A stretch of 64,000 nucleotides of DNA from positions 2,170,001 through 2,234,000 of the forward strand of contig OY760687.1 in assembly GCA_963663945.1 (NCBI GenBank). The letters run 5' to 3'. The position numbers and the translations under genes were made by a program. Origin of the DNA: Bin87 sp963663945 (GTDB lineage: Bacteria; Chloroflexota; Dehalococcoidia; Lucifugimonadales; UBA3495). The notes under the pieces were generated by a model that was not told the origin of the DNA, made no database searches, and saw nothing but the letters and a program-made list of their open reading frames with translations. Of this stretch, positions 17,515-25,688 are shown one piece after another (positions within the stretch are counted from its first letter, which is position 1; each line of letters begins with the position of its first letter).

Positions 17515-20172
17515 TCAGCCTACTACCGTCCCTTCCGCGTCCAGCACCGTCAGCTCGTAACCCAACTCCCGCAGCGGTTTTTCGACGCGCTCCCGGTCGC
17601 CCACAATCAAGACCCGGAGTCGTTCCTTGGACAGGTATTGGGCCCCTACCCGGTGGGTGTCCGCCAGGCTGACTCCGTCCAGTCGTTGCTCGAAAGTGCG
17701 GAAGTAGTCCATCGGTAGGTCAAATTGGACCAGCGGTATCAGTTGACCCAACAACTGGGCGGGCCGTTCGAACCCCGACGGGTATCCGAGACGCAGCCCG
17801 TTCTGAGCGTTTTCCAATTCCTCGGGAGTCAGGGGTCGCCCGCCGCTGATGTCCTCGAATTCCCGCAGGGTCTCCACCACAGCCTCCCGGGTCACTTCTG
17901 TCTGAACGCTGCCCCCGGCGGACAGGAGCGATGGCGCGTTGTACCACGAGATCCCCGAGTTGTAGCCGTAGGAGTACCCCTTGTCCTGCCGCAGGTTCTG
18001 GTTGAGGCGAGCGGAAAACTGCCCGCCGAAGGCGTAGTTCAAAACGGACAGCGGCATGTGGTCCGCGTCCCTGCGTTCCACCAGCGGCATACCGGCCCGG
18101 ATAACGGACTGGGCGGCGCCAGGTTTGTCGATGAGGAAAAGACGCGGACCCGTGATCGCCATTCCAGCCGGGACATCCACACCGTTGGTGTCGTCGGTTT
18201 CAGAGGACCAATCACCGAAACACTCTTCGGCGACAGCCACCGCTTCGTCCAAGCCGACGTCGCCCGCCACCAGCAGGCACAGGCGGTCCGGTTGCAGCGC
18301 CTGATGATATCGAGCGACCAGGTCATCCCGGCGCGCGGTCGACACGGTGGCCTCATTGCCGAGGTTTGAATGAGCGTAGGGCGACTCCGATCCGAAGATC
18401 AGAGGCCCAAAGTTCGTGTCCGCCACGAACCCGGCATCGTCGCGGGCCCGGCGCAGATCCGTGAGCCGCTCGCGCCGCACCCGCTCGAGCTCGTGGTCCG
18501 CGAAGCTGGCATTGCGCGCCACGTCGGCCGTCAGCCCCAGGGCGTGCGCCCAGTGCCGGTTCAGGGTCTCCGCAGTCAGCAGCGTAACTTCCTTGCGCGC
18601 CTCCACCGAAAGCCTCGAGCCGATATGCTCGAAAGCCGCCGCAATTTCCTGGCTGCCGCGGTTCGCGGTGCCTTCGTCCATCAACGCGGCCGTGAAGGAT
18701 GTCAGGCCCGGTAGGCTCGTGGGGTCTCCGATGGCGCCGGCCTTCGCTAACAGCGCAAAGGTCACCAGCGGCGTTCCCGGCCTGCTGACGACGGTCACCT
18801 CCATGCCGTTGGAAAGTCGAGCGCGTTCCGGCACTGGAGGGACAAACGACGGCGCGGGACCACCGGCGGGTTGCTGGGTCCGGTCGAGCGCCACGGTGGC
18901 GGTGCTCAAGGAGCGCTCCGGGTAAACGCGCATTCGAACCTGTCCGGCTTCCATGAGCCGGTGGTGCGCCTTCATCACATCGTCCAGGGTGACGCGGCGG
19001 TACTGGTCCATCACCCGGTTCAAACCGTCGGGGTCGCCGGTGAACACGTTGAAGTAATTCAGGGCGTCAGCGCGTCCGCCGAATCCTCCCACCCGGGATA
19101 GCGTCCGGTGATGCTGCATCTCGATGCGGTTGACGGCCCGCTCGAACTCCTCTTCCGTAGGTGGGTTGTCGGCGATGCTCGCCAGCACGGCCTCCGCCGC
19201 GTCCTCGACTTCGTCCAACGTGTGCCCATCGGCCGGCGTCAGTTCCATGCGAAACTGACCGGCGATTTCAGCAGCGTGGTAACCCAATGAGGCGGATTGG
19301 GCGATCTGCTTTTCATAAACCAGCGTGCGGTACATCCGGCTGCTTTGCCCGTCGGACAGAATGGCGCGCAGGATGTCGCCCGCGTCGTCATCGCCCGAGA
19401 AATTCGCCGGAGCCAGCCACGCGGCGTAGGTACGAGGCAGCGTGACCCGATCGGTCATTTCCAGGTCCACGCGGCCCGATAGCAACGAGTCGGCCCGTTC
19501 GATGCGGCGCACGCTCGGCGCCGGGTCCAGGTCCGCGAAGTAGCGATGCGCCAGGTCCAGCGCCTCGGTCGTATCGATGTCACCGGCGATGGCCAGGCTG
19601 GCATTGGAGGGCGAGTAGTACTGGCGGAAGAAATCCTTCACGTCTTCCAGGCTGGCGGCATCGAGATCTTCCTGGGATCCGATGGTCATCCAATGGTAAG
19701 GGTGCGGCAGCGGGAACAGCGACTGCTGAATGTGCCATTGGGCCATGCCATAAGGGCGGTTTTCATAACTCTGCCGCCGCTCGTTCTTCACCACGTCGCG
19801 CTCGGTGTCGAACCCTTCCTGGTCCAGAGCGTCCAGCAGGAACCCCATGCGGTCCGCCTCGAGCCATAGCACCAGTTCCAGGTAATTGGAGGGCACGTCC
19901 TCCCAGTAGTTGGTGCGGTCGCCGGTGGTCGAACCGTTGAGGCTGGCCCCGATCTTCTGCAGCGGCTCGAAGTGGCTGGCCTTGTGGTGCCGCGTCCCGC
20001 GGAACATGATATGCTCGAAGAGATGCGCGAATCCGGTGCGGCCGACCTCCTCGTCCTTGGAACCCACGTGGTACCAGACGTTGACCGCCGCCACCGGGAT
20101 CGAGCGGTCTTGATGGAGTATCACATCCAGACCGTTGGGCAACGTGTGTTTTTCAAAAGCGATGCCAGCCAT
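17515..20172 (-). CDS. M16 family zinc peptidase (two-domain)
   Basis: 885 residues from the ATG at 20172, which has AAGGAA six bases upstream; a GTG two codons earlier is possible. The N-terminal half holds the inverted zinc motif HLFEH (H50, E53, H54 in this numbering) and the downstream helix with KNERRQSYENRPYG. The second half (from about 440) is a homologous but inactive M16 repeat starting ARLSNGMEVTVV. Such pitrilysin/PqqL-like peptidases form a clamshell that degrades peptides. No signal peptide is seen, so it is probably cytoplasmic. An extended -10 lies about 48 bases upstream. Confidence 0.93.
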   Translation of the reverse strand: MAGIAFEKHTLPNGLDVILHQDRSIPVAAVNVWYHVGSKDEEVGRTGFAHLFEHIMFRGTRHHKASHFEPLQKIGASLNGSTTGDRTNYWEDVPSNYLELVLWLEADRMGFLLDALDQEGFDTERDVVKNERRQSYENRPYGMAQWHIQQSLFPLPHPYHWMTIGSQEDLDAASLEDVKDFFRQYYSPSNASLAIAGDIDTTEALDLAHRYFADLDPAPSVRRIERADSLLSGRVDLEMTDRVTLPRTYAAWLAPANFSGDDDAGDILRAILSDGQSSRMYRTLVYEKQIAQSASLGYHAAEIAGQFRMELTPADGHTLDEVEDAAEAVLASIADNPPTEEEFERAVNRIEMQHHRTLSRVGGFGGRADALNYFNVFTGDPDGLNRVMDQYRRVTLDDVMKAHHRLMEAGQVRMRVYPERSLSTATVALDRTQQPAGGPAPSFVPPVPERARLSNGMEVTVVSRPGTPLVTFALLAKAGAIGDPTSLPGLTSFTAALMDEGTANRGSQEIAAAFEHIGSRLSVEARKEVTLLTAETLNRHWAHALGLTADVARNASFADHELERVRRERLTDLRRARDDAGFVADTNFGPLIFGSESPYAHSNLGNEATVSTARRDDLVARYHQALQPDRLCLLVAGDVGLDEAVAVAEECFGDWSSETDDTNGVDVPAGMAITGPRLFLIDKPGAAQSVIRAGMPLVERRDADHMPLSVLNYAFGGQFSARLNQNLRQDKGYSYGYNSGISWYNAPSLLSAGGSVQTEVTREAVVETLREFEDISGGRPLTPEELENAQNGLRLGYPSGFERPAQLLGQLIPLVQFDLPMDYFRTFEQRLDGVSLADTHRVGAQYLSKERLRVLIVGDRERVEKPLRELGYELTVLDAEGTVVG

Positions 20173-20219
20173 AACCACTTCCTTGCCCTACGTTTATTCT
20201 GGATGCAACGGGCGCGGAC

Positions 20220-20228
20220 ATTGTAGCA
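20220..20228 (-). promoter_or_regulatory. Extended -10 upstream of the M16 peptidase
   Basis: The minus strand reads CGGTGCTACAATG, giving TGCTACAAT. It belongs to a recurrent class in this window (see 23211, 26991 and 36867). Confidence 0.5.
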
Positions 20229-20296
20229 CCGGGCCCATCTCGCTACCGTAACGAACCATGGGCCGTCCGGCGTGACGCCCCCTTCGGATCACCAGG

Positions 20297-20680
20297 ATGC
20301 TGTACGAAGTAGAAGTTGTCGCCGATGGCAACAGCCCCATGGACCTCAATCGCGTCTTCGATCTGCTGACCGACCCGCGGCCGATCGCCCGCATCGTTGC
20401 TCCGGATCCCATGGGCGAGGACGTCTGGTCCGATGTGGTCGGATGGGAAAACGGCGAGCCCTGCCCCGCCATGGCCGCGCTTTCGGAGGACTCCGGAGAA
20501 GGCGTGGTCATGCTGATCTACGGCGGCGAGGACGGCATCAGGCTGCGTCCCGCTGACAGTGCGGAAGCCTGGGGCATTGATTCAGCAAGCCAGTGGGGCG
20601 AAGCCTGCTTGATGCTGGGCAGCGACGTTCGTATCGAGTACGCCCCCGCCGATTGGGACTATTCCCAACACCCCCACTGA
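20297..20680 (+). CDS. Hypothetical acidic protein
   Basis: 127 residues, strongly acidic, with no membrane segment, cysteine cluster or recognisable motif. The N-terminus (YEVEVVADGNSPMDLNRVFDLL) alternates strand and helix. The centre is rich in Asp/Glu and Trp. It lies alone on the plus strand between the divergent M16 gene and the convergent TIR gene, ending 12 bases before the latter. Codon use matches its neighbours, which supports it as a real gene, but no function can be assigned. Confidence 0.5.
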   Translation: MLYEVEVVADGNSPMDLNRVFDLLTDPRPIARIVAPDPMGEDVWSDVVGWENGEPCPAMAALSEDSGEGVVMLIYGGEDGIRLRPADSAEAWGIDSASQWGEACLMLGSDVRIEYAPADWDYSQHPH

Positions 20681-20692
20681 CGCCGCATGGAC

Positions 20693-21976
20693 CTACCCGG
20701 TCGCGGTCACACCGTCGCCCGGCTCCGGTTCGTCGTCCCATTGGTCCGGCTGCGCTTTTATCTCCGCCGTCAGCGTCCCCATCACGCCCGGCAGGTCGCG
20801 CCGGTACCCACCCACCCGGTCCTTGCGCGGGCGCAGGCGCGCGGTCGGGCCACCGCTCAACTGCCGGTACAGTTCGTCGCCGGCGTTGTCCAGGCAATCG
20901 TCCATGCACAACGCCGCCACGTAGGACCGCCGCGCCGCCGACGTCGCCTGCCGTTGCATAATCTCCTGGTACAGCCGCCAGCACGCCGGGCTTTCCAAAG
21001 CGTCCCGGGAACAGAGCAACGCCACCCGGTCGAAGTCACGGAAACGGCTCATTGGCGGGATTACCGAAGCGTTGTACGCCGCTTCCTCGTCGTCCGCCAG
21101 CAGGCTCCAGCATTGCAACCCCATCGACCTCAGTTCAGTCTCCAGCCAACTTACGATGGTGTCGTCTGCCACCGAGCCAATCAGCAAAACCCGCCGGTGT
21201 GGCGTCGTCTGATTTCCGAGACTGGAGTGGTTCTCGATGAACTCAAGAGGGACACCGGCCGGCCGCAGGAACGACTCGGGGATGCCGCCGTTGGAGCGCG
21301 CCAGCGTGTCCGCCCCGACGATGCTTGGACCGTCGTGGCGCAGTGTTTCCAGCCCCAGGGCGCCGCTCAGGTCGCAGTCGGCGAAGAGCGTCATGTCTAG
21401 AACGACGTCCTCCAGCAGTGTCCGATCGAGGCGGGTGCGCACCAGTGTCGCCCTGCGGAGGTCGCAGCGGGTGAGATTCGCGACGTCCAGGCATGCCGCG
21501 CTGAGCTTGGCCCCGCTGAGGTTGGCGTCGGTCAGGTCCGTCATGGTCAGATCGGCTTCGGTCAGGTCCGCGCCGGCAAGGTTGGCGCCCACCATCGTCG
21601 AGAACGCGATGTCGCAATTGGAGAGGTCAGCCCCTCTAAGGTCCGCGCTGTCGAAGTTGCTGCCCCGGAGGTCAGACCGCAGGAACGACGCCTCTGCCGC
21701 CTGACATTCCGCGAAATTGGCCCGGTTGAGGTTGCAACGGGTAAGGAACGCCCCGCGCATCCGGGCCCCGCCGAAGTTGGCGTGCCGCAAATCGGCTGAC
21801 GTCAGGTCGATCTGGGTCAAATCATCGAACCCCAGATCCACGCCGGGCATCTTGATCCCGCTGAGGTATGCGCCCGAAAGATCGAGGCGGGGGCGGCTTT
21901 GAAATTCGCGCGCCCGCCAGCGCGCTATGGCGAAGGTTCGCCTTTTGGCGACAGCTACGTGCTCAGGGTTCGCCAA
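20693..21976 (-). CDS. Pentapeptide-repeat protein with C-terminal TIR domain
   Basis: 427 residues from a TTG with GGAG seven bases upstream. Residues about 30-215 are pentapeptide repeats of the A(D/N)LXX type (ADLRHANFGGA, ADLTEADLTMTDLTDANL), forming a right-handed quadrilateral beta-helix. A linker IPESFLRPAGVPLEFIE follows. Residues about 265-370 are a TIR-like domain: RRVLLIGS, WLETELRSMGLQCW, FDRVALLCSRDALESPACW. This domain order is known in bacterial TIR proteins. The position of the NADase Glu is unclear, because the W..E spacing in CWRLYQE differs from the usual one. It is 28 bases after a flavin oxidoreductase gene on the same strand. A role in defence or scaffolding is inference. 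Confidence 0.78.
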   Translation of the reverse strand: MANPEHVAVAKRRTFAIARWRAREFQSRPRLDLSGAYLSGIKMPGVDLGFDDLTQIDLTSADLRHANFGGARMRGAFLTRCNLNRANFAECQAAEASFLRSDLRGSNFDSADLRGADLSNCDIAFSTMVGANLAGADLTEADLTMTDLTDANLSGAKLSAACLDVANLTRCDLRRATLVRTRLDRTLLEDVVLDMTLFADCDLSGALGLETLRHDGPSIVGADTLARSNGGIPESFLRPAGVPLEFIENHSSLGNQTTPHRRVLLIGSVADDTIVSWLETELRSMGLQCWSLLADDEEAAYNASVIPPMSRFRDFDRVALLCSRDALESPACWRLYQEIMQRQATSAARRSYVAALCMDDCLDNAGDELYRQLSGGPTARLRPRKDRVGGYRRDLPGVMGTLTAEIKAQPDQWDDEPEPGDGVTATG

Positions 21977-22004
21977 GCAATCGCTCCAGCGTTGTGCCTC
22001 GACC

Positions 22005-23174
22005 CTAGTCGTCGCCCACCGGAAGTGCCGCCTCGCGTCCAGCGAATGCCGGCATCACCTCTTCGGCGAAAATGGACAACTGGTTTTTGAACTCGCTCCA
22101 GGGCATGCCTTCCGGCCACTGGAGCACGATGTCCTCCAGACCCGGGTACTTGTCCTCGATCTCCCGCAGGAACCCGATGAAATCGTCGGGGTTGCCGCAG
22201 AACCAGGCTTTCTGATCCACGCCGTCCTCGATGCGAGGCGTGCGGGCCGGGGCGCCCGGCGTTCCCCACGGTCGGCCCTGCTCGTCGGTATAGCGCACGA
22301 ACCCGAAGGGGGCAAACCACTTGTAGCGCTCGTCGTGGAAGGGCCTCACCTTTTCGATGGCCTCTTCCCGGCTGCCGGCGATGTAGAAGCCGAACCCCAA
22401 TGCCATGTCGCCACCCAGGGGAATATCACGGCCGGCTTCAGTGGCGGCGTCGTGATACTGGGAGATCATTTGCTCCGCATACCGCTCGCCGGTGAGCGCG
22501 ACCATCGCCTTGATGCCGCGCTCGGCGATGTAGTTCAGCGTGCGCCCGCTGGCGATGGGTTGCCAGATCTCCACGGGCCGGTTCACCGGCCGGGGCACCA
22601 TCGTGATTTCTTTCAGGTCGTAGCCGCGATAGGGCACCTGCGGGGGGATGGTGTAGTACTTGCCCTTGTGGCTCCAGGACTCTTCGTTGAACGCCTTGAG
22701 GATGACTTCCATCTGTTCCAGGAAGAGCTCACGGTTGGCGTCGTTGTCGATGACCGGGGCGCCGAAAGTTTCCACTTCCCGCGCGTGGTAGCAGCGTCCA
22801 ACGCCGAATATCATCCGGCCTCCCGTCAGGACGTCGGCCATGGCGAAGTCTTCAGCCACCCGCAGGGGGTGCCACATGGGAATGATGTTGAACGCCTGGC
22901 CGAATTTCAGGTTCTTGGTCTGGCCCGCGAGGTGCACTCCCATGAGAATCAGGTTGGGGATGCACTCGTAACCCTCGTGCTGGAAGTGGTGCTCGGCCAT
23001 CCACATGCAGTAGAACCCGCGCTCGTCCATGTGCTTGGCCAGCTCTTCCGCATGATCGTACGCCTGGACCAACTGGTCGTTGCTGTAACGTCGCTGGTCG
23101 GCCGGCGTCCCTTCCGCGCCGACGTTGTCCAGGTCGATCTGCCCCACGTACAGAACCGAAAACCGCTTAATCAT
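22005..23174 (-). CDS. Luciferase-like (LLM class) flavin-dependent oxidoreductase
   Basis: 389 residues. The TIM-barrel N-terminus shows YDHAEELAKHMDERGFYCMWMAEHHF and the following NLILMGVHLAGQTKNLKFGQAFNIIPMWHPLRVAEDFAMADVLTGGRMIFGVGRG-type strand (here GVGRCYH). This is the bacterial luciferase fold, which uses reduced F420 or FMN. The substrate is unknown. Three more LLM paralogues occur in this window (37001, 38107, 45149). It has its own extended -10 promoter (23211-23219) and is followed by the TIR gene. Confidence 0.9.
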   Translation of the reverse strand: MIKRFSVLYVGQIDLDNVGAEGTPADQRRYSNDQLVQAYDHAEELAKHMDERGFYCMWMAEHHFQHEGYECIPNLILMGVHLAGQTKNLKFGQAFNIIPMWHPLRVAEDFAMADVLTGGRMIFGVGRCYHAREVETFGAPVIDNDANRELFLEQMEVILKAFNEESWSHKGKYYTIPPQVPYRGYDLKEITMVPRPVNRPVEIWQPIASGRTLNYIAERGIKAMVALTGERYAEQMISQYHDAATEAGRDIPLGGDMALGFGFYIAGSREEAIEKVRPFHDERYKWFAPFGFVRYTDEQGRPWGTPGAPARTPRIEDGVDQKAWFCGNPDDFIGFLREIEDKYPGLEDIVLQWPEGMPWSEFKNQLSIFAEEVMPAFAGREAALPVGDD

Positions 23175-23210
23175 CCGTTCAATACCCCGTTGGAATAGTA
23201 ACCGGGCCGC

Positions 23211-23219
23211 ATTATAGCA
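23211..23219 (-). promoter_or_regulatory. Extended -10 promoter of the LLM gene
   Basis: The minus strand reads TGCTATAAT, a perfect extended -10, with a leader of about 30 nt. The -35 is poor. Confidence 0.65.
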
Positions 23220-23346
23220 CGAGGCCCGTTACAGGCACCGAACTCCGTGTACGCGCCCTTGTAGGAGGCTATGGTTCAGGGTCCACCGATATGGAAGGTT
23301 TGTCTCGCTCCAATTGCTCTGGGAGCGAACGCCGCCTACGCGTCGT

Positions 23347-23375
23347 TTGTTTGGGATAACCCGCCCGAATATAAT
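23347..23375 (+). promoter_or_regulatory. Sigma-70 promoter of the DUF2283 pair
   Basis: TTGTTT at 23347-23352 and TATAAT at 23370-23375 are separated by 17 bp. The predicted start is about 10 bases before the ATG at 23394, supporting that start codon. Confidence 0.65.
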
Positions 23376-23393
23376 GACCCTAGAAGTTGTTGG

Positions 23394-23630
23394 ATGAAAT
23401 TCACCGAGTATTCTGTAACCATGCGTCGGCGGCCTGATCGCGCATTTATCCAGTTGGATTGGATACAACGAGCGATCGACCACCCGGTCAGAGAAATCGT
23501 GCAAAGTGACGGGCGCATCCGGCGCTGGGCGCCGATCCAGGAAATGGAAGGGCGGCATCTGCGTGTTATTCTGCTACCAGACGCTACTACGGTGCACAAT
23601 GCCTTCTTCGACAGGACTTTTCGGCCATGA
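23394..23630 (+). CDS. Small basic protein paired with DUF2283 (toxin-like)
   Basis: 78 residues from the ATG at 23394; the frame is open upstream to 23271 but that part precedes the promoter. The protein is basic and contains QSDGRIRRWAPIQE, RHLRVILL and a C-terminal TVHNAFFDR, a pattern seen in small proteins encoded next to DUF2283 and resembling compact RelE/BrnT-type folds (strand-rich, basic). It overlaps the next gene by four bases (ATGA), so the two are translationally coupled. The size, pairing and overlap suggest a toxin-antitoxin-like unit. No toxicity evidence is available. Confidence 0.6.
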   Translation: MKFTEYSVTMRRRPDRAFIQLDWIQRAIDHPVREIVQSDGRIRRWAPIQEMEGRHLRVILLPDATTVHNAFFDRTFRP

Positions 23631-23842
23631 GAATCCAGTATTTCCCTGATACCGATACTCTCTATATAGAGCTTTCGCCGTCAGAAGTCCGCGAGACGCG
23701 GGATTTGGATGAGGATACCATTGTGGATCTGGACGCTTCTGGCCGGCTCTGTGCCATTACCATTGAGCACGCCAGTGACCGAACGGCCATTCCCGCTTTT
23801 TCCTATGAGGAGATCACGGTAGCGATTGCCGAGTCGCTATAA
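23627..23842 (+). CDS. DUF2283 family protein
   Basis: 71 acidic residues. The sequence begins MRIQYFPDTDTLYIEL and continues with VDLDASGRLCAITIEHAS, the typical DUF2283 pattern of a small beta-rich protein. It overlaps the preceding basic protein gene by four bases. DUF2283 proteins are usually encoded in such two-gene units, where they may neutralise the partner. A TATAAT at 23838-23843 at its 3' end could serve the next gene. Confidence 0.8.
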   Translation: MRIQYFPDTDTLYIELSPSEVRETRDLDEDTIVDLDASGRLCAITIEHASDRTAIPAFSYEEITVAIAESL

Positions 23843-23891
23843 TCCTCCGGTTCTATTCCCAATCCCATTTGTGAAACAGGGAGGCAATCCC

Positions 23892-24668
23892 ATGGATTTG
23901 ACCCTCAACGGCAAGGTAGCAATGATCACCGGCGGCAGTCGTGGTCTGGGTCGGCAATGTGCTCTGTCGCTGGGCCGCGAAGGCTGCGCGGTGGCCATCT
24001 GCGGACGCGACGGCGACCAGGTTGAACAGACGGTGTCCGAACTCAAGGAACTGGGCATCAAGGCCAGCGGGAGCCAGGCCGACGTCACCAGCCCGGGAGA
24101 CGCCGAAAAGTTCCTCCAGGAGACCACCGACGCCCTGGGCGCGCCCGATATCCTAGTGAACAACGTGGGCGGCCGCCGTGGCTCCGTCCTCTTCGACGAG
24201 ACCTCGATCGAGCAGTTCCTGGAAGGTCTGGAGGTCAACCTGATTTCCGCGGTGCGCATGACCAAGCTGGCTCTTCCCCACATGCAGGCGCAGGGCTGGG
24301 GCCGCGTGATCAACATCTCCTCAATTTACGGGCGCGAGCATGGCGGGTCGGTGGACTACATGACGGGGAAGGCAGGAATGATCGCTTTCTCCAAGCACCT
24401 GGCCTTGCAGTTGGCGCAGACCGGCGTGCTGGTGAATTGCGTCGCGCCGGGCAGCATCGATTTCCCCGGCAGCACCTGGGACCGTTTCCAGCAGAACAAC
24501 ACCCCGGAGGTCGTCGCCGAGTTCATCGACCGCAACCTGCCCATGGGCAAGTTCGGTTGGCCTGAACCCATCGGGGAGACCGTGGCGTTCCTGGCGTCGG
24601 ACCGTGCCGGCCTGATCACCGGCGCCTGCCTCAACGTGGACGGCGGTCAGTCCAAGTCACTGTTCTAA
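23892..24668 (+). CDS. Short-chain dehydrogenase/reductase
   Basis: 258 residues from the ATG at 23892, which has AGGGAGG seven bases upstream. The Rossmann motif TGGSRGLG is at about 13-20, NNVGG near 91 is the NNAG-type motif, the catalytic Ser lies in INISSIYG, and the Tyr-Lys pair is in YMTGK. The C-terminal GACLNVDGGQS is typical of the family. It resembles 3-oxoacyl-ACP reductase-like SDRs with NAD(P) specificity, but the substrate cannot be told. It stands alone, with a short terminator overlapping its stop codon. Confidence 0.9.
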   Translation: MDLTLNGKVAMITGGSRGLGRQCALSLGREGCAVAICGRDGDQVEQTVSELKELGIKASGSQADVTSPGDAEKFLQETTDALGAPDILVNNVGGRRGSVLFDETSIEQFLEGLEVNLISAVRMTKLALPHMQAQGWGRVINISSIYGREHGGSVDYMTGKAGMIAFSKHLALQLAQTGVLVNCVAPGSIDFPGSTWDRFQQNNTPEVVAEFIDRNLPMGKFGWPEPIGETVAFLASDRAGLITGACLNVDGGQSKSLF

Positions 24669-24692
24669 CCGACCACACCATCTGTCGGTTTT
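24667..24692 (+). terminator. Short hairpin terminator after the SDR gene
   Basis: AACCGAC (24667-24673) pairs with GTCGGTT (24684-24690) and is followed by TT. The stem overlaps the stop codon. Confidence 0.5.
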
Positions 24693-24744
24693 GGCGAAAG
24701 CCACACTCAGCACTTTTAGGCAAGGCGACCGTTTCATGTACTGC

Positions 24745-24772
24745 TTGAAGCGCAAGTGGTGCTAGGTATAAT
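24745..24772 (+). promoter_or_regulatory. Sigma-70 promoter upstream of the PLD-like gene
   Basis: TTGAAG at 24745-24750 and TATAAT at 24767-24772 have a 16-bp spacer. The leader to 24938 would be about 155 nt. It contains an inverted repeat GCCGGGA (24873-24879) / TCCCGGC (24895-24901) flanking TTGCATAAT, a possible operator or second promoter. Confidence 0.65.
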
Positions 24773-24937
24773 CCGGGATATTTGTGTGGCCAACCAACTT
24801 CACAGGACGGACAAAGTCTACGGAGGGTCTAGCCTGCGGCTAACAACACCGATATACCCCGTAGGTGATCGTGCCGGGATCGTTGCATAATCTGTCCCGG
24901 CGCGAATCTCTGGCTACCAATTGACCGGAGGAGGAGC

Positions 24938-25639
24938 ATGGTCAAATTCCTCACCACCACTTCGATCTCCGCCGGACTCGAAAACCTCATAAAATCGGCT
25001 CGAGACGAAATCACACTGATCAGTCCCTACGTGAAGGTCAACCAAAGGTTGCAAGGGTTCATCCGGGATGCAGATCTGAGACGCGTAAGGATCACCGTAA
25101 TTTACGGTAAGAGCGACATCCAAACCGCCGAGCGCGAATGGATAAATGGGTTGAGCACTCCTGCCGAAACTTGGTTCGTTTCCAATTTGCACGCGAAGTG
25201 TTACCTCAACGAAAATACAGCGATAATCACGTCGATGAACCTCTACGAATTCTCGCAACAAAACAACGATGAAATGGGCATATTTGTGGACAGCTTTGAG
25301 GATCCTCAGCTGTTCCTTGAAATCAAAGAGGAGGCCCAACGCTTGCGGCGCACCGCCGAACCAGGGTACGGTGCCACCGCTGCTGCTGCCCCACAGAGGA
25401 CTGCGGACCAACCGACGCCTCCCACACTGGAACCGCGAGCCAATTCATTGGGTCACTGCATCCGGTGTAAAATCTCTATCCCGTTTGACCCCGAGAAACC
25501 CTACTGCACTCAGCACTATCGAATCTGGGCGCGGTACGGGGATCCGACCTTCGAAGAAAAATTCTGCCACCGTTGCGGTCGAGAACATACGACTACCATG
25601 ACCAAGCCTCAGTGCTTGCCGTGCTCCCGACGCAACTGA
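24938..25639 (+). CDS. PLD-like protein with C-terminal zinc finger
   Basis: 233 residues with a strong GGAGGAGG ribosome site. Residues 1-130 form a phospholipase D-type fold with a single HxK motif (NLHAKCYLNENTAIITSMN). The Asp of HxKxxxxD is Asn here, while the following S-x-N is kept. Residues about 140-165 are a Pro/Ala/Thr linker. The C-terminus has a CIRC...C knuckle and CHRCG...CLPC, a probable zinc-binding module. Single-HKD proteins usually dimerise to build an active site and can be nucleases. Here this could be a nucleic-acid-targeting protein. It has its own promoter and a long leader. Confidence 0.7.
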   Translation: MVKFLTTTSISAGLENLIKSARDEITLISPYVKVNQRLQGFIRDADLRRVRITVIYGKSDIQTAEREWINGLSTPAETWFVSNLHAKCYLNENTAIITSMNLYEFSQQNNDEMGIFVDSFEDPQLFLEIKEEAQRLRRTAEPGYGATAAAAPQRTADQPTPPTLEPRANSLGHCIRCKISIPFDPEKPYCTQHYRIWARYGDPTFEEKFCHRCGREHTTTMTKPQCLPCSRRN

Positions 25640-25688
25640 CTCCGTTTTGGTCGCAGACCCAACCACTCGATCCAACGGCCGCCATGCG

